DNA of 7,939 bases from the NCBI GenBank assembly GCA_008933495.1, contig WBUW01000120.1, positions 1-7,939 of the forward strand. Reading direction: 5' to 3'. This stretch comes from Pseudorhodoplanes sp. GTDB taxonomy: Bacteria; Pseudomonadota; Alphaproteobacteria; Rhizobiales; Xanthobacteraceae. Position 1 is the first letter of the stretch. Each line of letters begins with the position of its first letter. Shown here piece after piece: positions 5,656 to 7,939 of the stretch. Under the pieces are notes generated by a model that saw only the letters and a list, made by a program, of their open reading frames with translations, was not told the DNA's origin and searched no databases. A program made the translations under genes and the position numbers.

Positions 5656-7215
5656 ATGCCAGCGAAGAAGGCATTTGTTGGAATTGACGCCGGCACCACC
5701 GGCTGCACGGTGATGATCTTCGATGAGTGCGGCAACGCGCTCGGCCACGGCTACGAGGAATATCCCTGCGTCTCACCCAATCCGGGCTGGAGCGAGCAGG
5801 ATGTCGAGCTCGTCTGGCGAGGAATCTATCGCGCCGCGCGTCAGGCGACGGACAAGGCGAACCTCCCGCCGGAATCCTATCACTCGGTCGGCCTATCCAG
5901 CCAGCGCGGCACCTTCTGCATGTTGGACGCCGAGAAGAAGCCGCTCACCAACTCCATTGTGTGGAATGACGGCCGCGCGCTCGAATACCAGCAGATCTTC
6001 GCCAAGCACATTTCTCCGGAGGAGCACCAGCTCCATACCGGCATGCAGCTGAGCCCGCTGTGGACGGCGGCCAAGATCGCCTGGCTCCGCGACCACAACA
6101 AGGCTGTGTTCGACAAGACCCGCTGGTTCGCCAACGGCCAGGAGTATTTCCTCTATCGCCTGGGGGCCGAGGAATGGGTGACCGATCCTGCCTCACTGAC
6201 GCTCAACGGCATGATGGAGATTCGCAAGCTCGACTGGAGCGACCGCATCCTATCGCTCTGCGGCATCGGCCGCGACCGACTGCCGCCGGTCGGCATTCCC
6301 TCGGGCGTTGCAGGCAAGCTGTCGCGCGAGGCGGCGGAGCTGACGGGCCTGCCCCCCGGTATCATCCTGTGCCGTGGTGCCGGCGATCAGCAATGCGCCG
6401 CGATCGGTGCCGGGGTCATCAAGCAGGGCATGGCGGAATTCACCGTCGGCACCTCCGGCGTGATGGTTGCCCATCTTGACAGCCTGGAGCGCATCAAGGG
6501 CCGCAACCTGTGGTGGGGCGGCCATGGCGTTCCCGGCGCCTGGGATATCGAGGGCGCAGCGTTTAGTCTCGGTGCCTGTCTCAAATGGTGGCGCAATAAT
6601 CTCGGCCGCAACGAGACCGATGAGAGCGCCCGTCTCGGCCGCAGCCCCTATTCAATCATGGTAGAGCAGGCTGGTATGTCGCCGCCGGGTGCCAAGGGTA
6701 TTATTTTCCATTCCTTCCTCACCAGCCAAGTGACGCCTTACTACGATGCCGCCTCGCGCGGCGGTTTTCTCGGTCTCGGCCTCTATCACGAGCGACACGA
6801 CATGATTCGCGCCTTGCTCGAGGGCTGCGCACATGAGATGCGGATGGTGGTCGATTCTTTCGAAAGCGACATCGACGGCGGCATCACCGATTTCCGTTTG
6901 ACTGGTGGCGGGACGAAATCGGACGGTTTCGTCCAGATCATGACCGACATCATCGGAAAACCCGCACGGGTCACGCGCGAGCGCGAATGCACCGTGCTGG
7001 GTGCCGCCATCCTCGGCGCGTTCGGCTCCGGTGCATTCAAGAGCATTGATGAGGCGGTGGCTGCCATGGTGCAGGTCGAGGCCGAGTTCGAGCCGCGCCA
7101 GTCCAACGGGGCGCTGTACGACGATCAGCATCAGATCTATCGCGGCCTCTACGAGGCGATTGCGGCGGCGGGGCATTACAAGCGGCTGGCCGATTTCGTC
7201 GCCCGCAACTACTAG
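5656..7215 (+). CDS. FGGY-family carbohydrate kinase (xylulokinase/glycerol-kinase-like)
   Basis: Cytoplasmic kinase transferring the ATP gamma-phosphate to a sugar, ketose or polyol. The 519-residue length is normal for the family. The N-terminal actin-like domain has GIDAGTTG at 9-16, GLSSQRGTF at 79-87 and IVWNDGR at 101-107. The catalytic Asp is D244 in GAGDQ (241-245), followed by TVGTSGVM at 263-270. The second FGGY signature is well matched at about 369-389 (GGFLGLGL...DMIRALLE), and the nucleotide motif GGGTKSDGFVQIM at 417-429 closes the C-terminal domain. Oddly, the first-domain substrate motif is S-Q-R-G-T rather than the Q-M-H-G of xylulokinases or the Q-R-E-T of glycerol kinases, so the substrate is left open. 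ATG 5656 is chosen because GGGGGGA lies immediately upstream; the in-frame GTG 5644 directly after the previous stop lies within that ribosome site. It is co-oriented with the transglutaminase-like and VOC genes. Confidence 0.93.
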   Translation: MPAKKAFVGIDAGTTGCTVMIFDECGNALGHGYEEYPCVSPNPGWSEQDVELVWRGIYRAARQATDKANLPPESYHSVGLSSQRGTFCMLDAEKKPLTNSIVWNDGRALEYQQIFAKHISPEEHQLHTGMQLSPLWTAAKIAWLRDHNKAVFDKTRWFANGQEYFLYRLGAEEWVTDPASLTLNGMMEIRKLDWSDRILSLCGIGRDRLPPVGIPSGVAGKLSREAAELTGLPPGIILCRGAGDQQCAAIGAGVIKQGMAEFTVGTSGVMVAHLDSLERIKGRNLWWGGHGVPGAWDIEGAAFSLGACLKWWRNNLGRNETDESARLGRSPYSIMVEQAGMSPPGAKGIIFHSFLTSQVTPYYDAASRGGFLGLGLYHERHDMIRALLEGCAHEMRMVVDSFESDIDGGITDFRLTGGGTKSDGFVQIMTDIIGKPARVTRERECTVLGAAILGAFGSGAFKSIDEAVAAMVQVEAEFEPRQSNGALYDDQHQIYRGLYEAIAAAGHYKRLADFVARNY

Positions 7216-7229
7216 ACAAGAGAGCAGAC

Positions 7230-7236
7230 AGGAGAG
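7230..7236 (+). promoter_or_regulatory. Shine-Dalgarno of the VOC gene
   Basis: AGGAGAG lies 5 bases before the ATG at 7242, in a 26-base gap after the kinase stop. It confirms the start and points to co-transcription with the kinase. Confidence 0.7.
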
Positions 7237-7241
7237 ACCAG

Positions 7242-7793
7242 ATGCCAATTCCCGGAATGCGCGGTATGGAGCATGTCGGCCTCACAGTGCCCGACATCAA
7301 CGAGGCCTGCGAGTTCTTTGAGAAGATCCTGGGCGCGAAGGTGCTGTACACGGCCGCGAAGAACTTCCGGGCGGATGACGACTGGATGAAGGTGCATCTG
7401 AACGTTGACCCGCGGTGCGTGATCAAGGAGTTCCGCTATCTGCGCTGCGGCAACGGAACAAACCTGGAGGTCTTCGAGTACGAGGCGCCCGACCAGAACA
7501 AGACCCCGCCGAAAAACAGCGACATCGGCGGCCATCATTTCGCTTTCTATGTCGACGACATGGAGGCGGCGATCGCCTTCCTGAGGAAGAACGGCGTGAA
7601 AGTCCTGGGCGACCCGACCTCCTATACGGAAGGCCCGAATCTGGGCCTCACTTGGTGCTACTTCATGGCGCCGTGGGGTGCGCAGCTCGAGATCGTGTCC
7701 GCGCCCAAAGGCACGGTCTTCGACAATGATGCGAAGAAGAACGGCACTGATCGTCTCTTCCACCCGAAATACGTCGCCGAAACGACGATTTGA
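7242..7793 (+). CDS. VOC-superfamily (glyoxalase/bleomycin-resistance/dioxygenase fold) protein
   Basis: The 183-residue product has two paired beta-alpha-beta-beta-beta modules. Module 1 opens with GMEHVGLTVPDI (8-19) and closes with NLEVFEY (74-80). Module 2 opens with GGHHFAFYVDDM (96-107) and closes with AQLEIVS (147-153). The expected metal ligands are visible as H11, E76, H98 or H99, and E150, so a divalent-metal active site is likely intact. Family members include glyoxalase I, epimerases, extradiol dioxygenases and resistance proteins; the reaction here is not identifiable. A tail of about 30 residues follows the fold, including RLFHPKY. It is the last gene of the kinase block, and its position suggests isomerisation, epimerisation or detoxification of an aldehyde or ketose intermediate of the imported sugar. 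That role is inference. Confidence 0.88.
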   Translation: MPIPGMRGMEHVGLTVPDINEACEFFEKILGAKVLYTAAKNFRADDDWMKVHLNVDPRCVIKEFRYLRCGNGTNLEVFEYEAPDQNKTPPKNSDIGGHHFAFYVDDMEAAIAFLRKNGVKVLGDPTSYTEGPNLGLTWCYFMAPWGAQLEIVSAPKGTVFDNDAKKNGTDRLFHPKYVAETTI

Positions 7794-7813
7794 GTATTCG
7801 GGTGCCGCTCTTA

Positions 7814-7939
7814 GAGTCTGTCCGGGAACATTATCTTGGATTGCAGAGTTTTCGCAGCATGAGGCGGATTGAGGCGAGCTTGAGGAAGGCGAGCGCCTTG
7901 CGATTGAGGCACTCCCAATCCTTGGCCAGCCTTCGGCAT
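7814..7939 (-). mobile_element. End of an IS5-family insertion sequence (partial, continues past window)
   Basis: The boundary is placed near GAGTCTGTCCGGG (from about 7814), which resembles an IS5-type terminal repeat and is preceded by CTCTTA, compatible with the short TA-containing targets of this family. The transposase 3' end inside it (7831 onward) supports the call. The other end, the full inverted repeat and the target duplication lie outside the window, so the exact boundary may shift by a few bases. It begins about 20 bases after the VOC stop. Confidence 0.7.
7831..7939 (-). CDS. IS5-family transposase, C-terminal fragment (cut by window edge)
   Basis: On the - strand the last 35 codons are visible, with stop TAA at 7833-7831. 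The peptide contains RRLAKDWECLN and then FLKLASIRLMLRKLCNP, the typical C-terminal tail of IS5-family DDE transposases from rhizobia and relatives. The catalytic core and start lie beyond base 7939. There is no frameshift in the visible part. It is transcribed toward the VOC gene, so the two converge. Confidence 0.8.
   Translation of the reverse strand, partial: CRRLAKDWECLNRKALAFLKLASIRLMLRKLCNPR

Noticed and set aside
6652..7248. - strand frame opposite the kinase C-terminus
   Set aside because: The + strand shows the FGGY signature and nucleotide motif here. The antisense frame has no motif and no clear ribosome site.
1..7939. tRNA, rRNA, CRISPR array or phage genes
   Set aside because: No cloverleaf, rRNA-like segment, regularly spaced repeats or phage-type gene was seen on reading either strand.

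Overview
The window is GC-rich, with a strong G/C bias at third codon positions. It looks like an alphaproteobacterial chromosome or large replicon, most likely Rhizobiales. This rests on four things: a CUT1-type sugar ABC transporter with a twin-arginine binding protein, an FGGY kinase, the overall codon style, and an IS5-type transposase end of a kind common in rhizobia. The genus is inference from sequence style, not from a search.

Layout, all genes on the + strand except the last. Bases 1-66 may hold the 3' end of an upstream gene (weak). A 9-bp perfect hairpin (67-89) and a strong Shine-Dalgarno precede a four-gene ABC importer: Tat-exported solute-binding protein (108-1634), two EAA-motif permeases (1728-2726 and 2731-3609) and a MalK-type ATPase (3622-4713). 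A perfect 11-bp GTGA-loop hairpin (1651-1676) separates the binding-protein gene from the permeases. A 237-base gap (4714-4950) follows. It holds a small hairpin, a 9-bp tandem repeat, a 19-base imperfect direct repeat, an A8T4 tract with dyad symmetry and a candidate sigma-70 promoter. A second cluster follows: a transglutaminase-like protein with a visible Cys-His-Asp triad (about 4951-5643, start uncertain), an FGGY carbohydrate kinase (5656-7215) and a VOC/glyoxalase-fold protein (7242-7793). About 20 bases after the last stop begins the end of an IS5-family insertion sequence, whose transposase 3' end runs on the - strand to the window edge.

Proposed working: the importer brings a sugar, polyol or related carbohydrate into the cell, the FGGY kinase phosphorylates it or its oxidised product, and the VOC protein carries out a metal-dependent step on a small metabolite. 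The transglutaminase-like protein has no obvious place in such a pathway and is the most unusual member. The exact substrate cannot be read from the sequence.

The points most worth a second look are: the transglutaminase-like protein in a sugar locus and its confused start region (a 22-codon ORF with the best Shine-Dalgarno overlaps an in-frame ATG as ATGA); the glutamate in place of the Q-loop glutamine of the ATPase; the unusual substrate-pocket motif of the kinase; and the repeat-rich gap between the two gene blocks.
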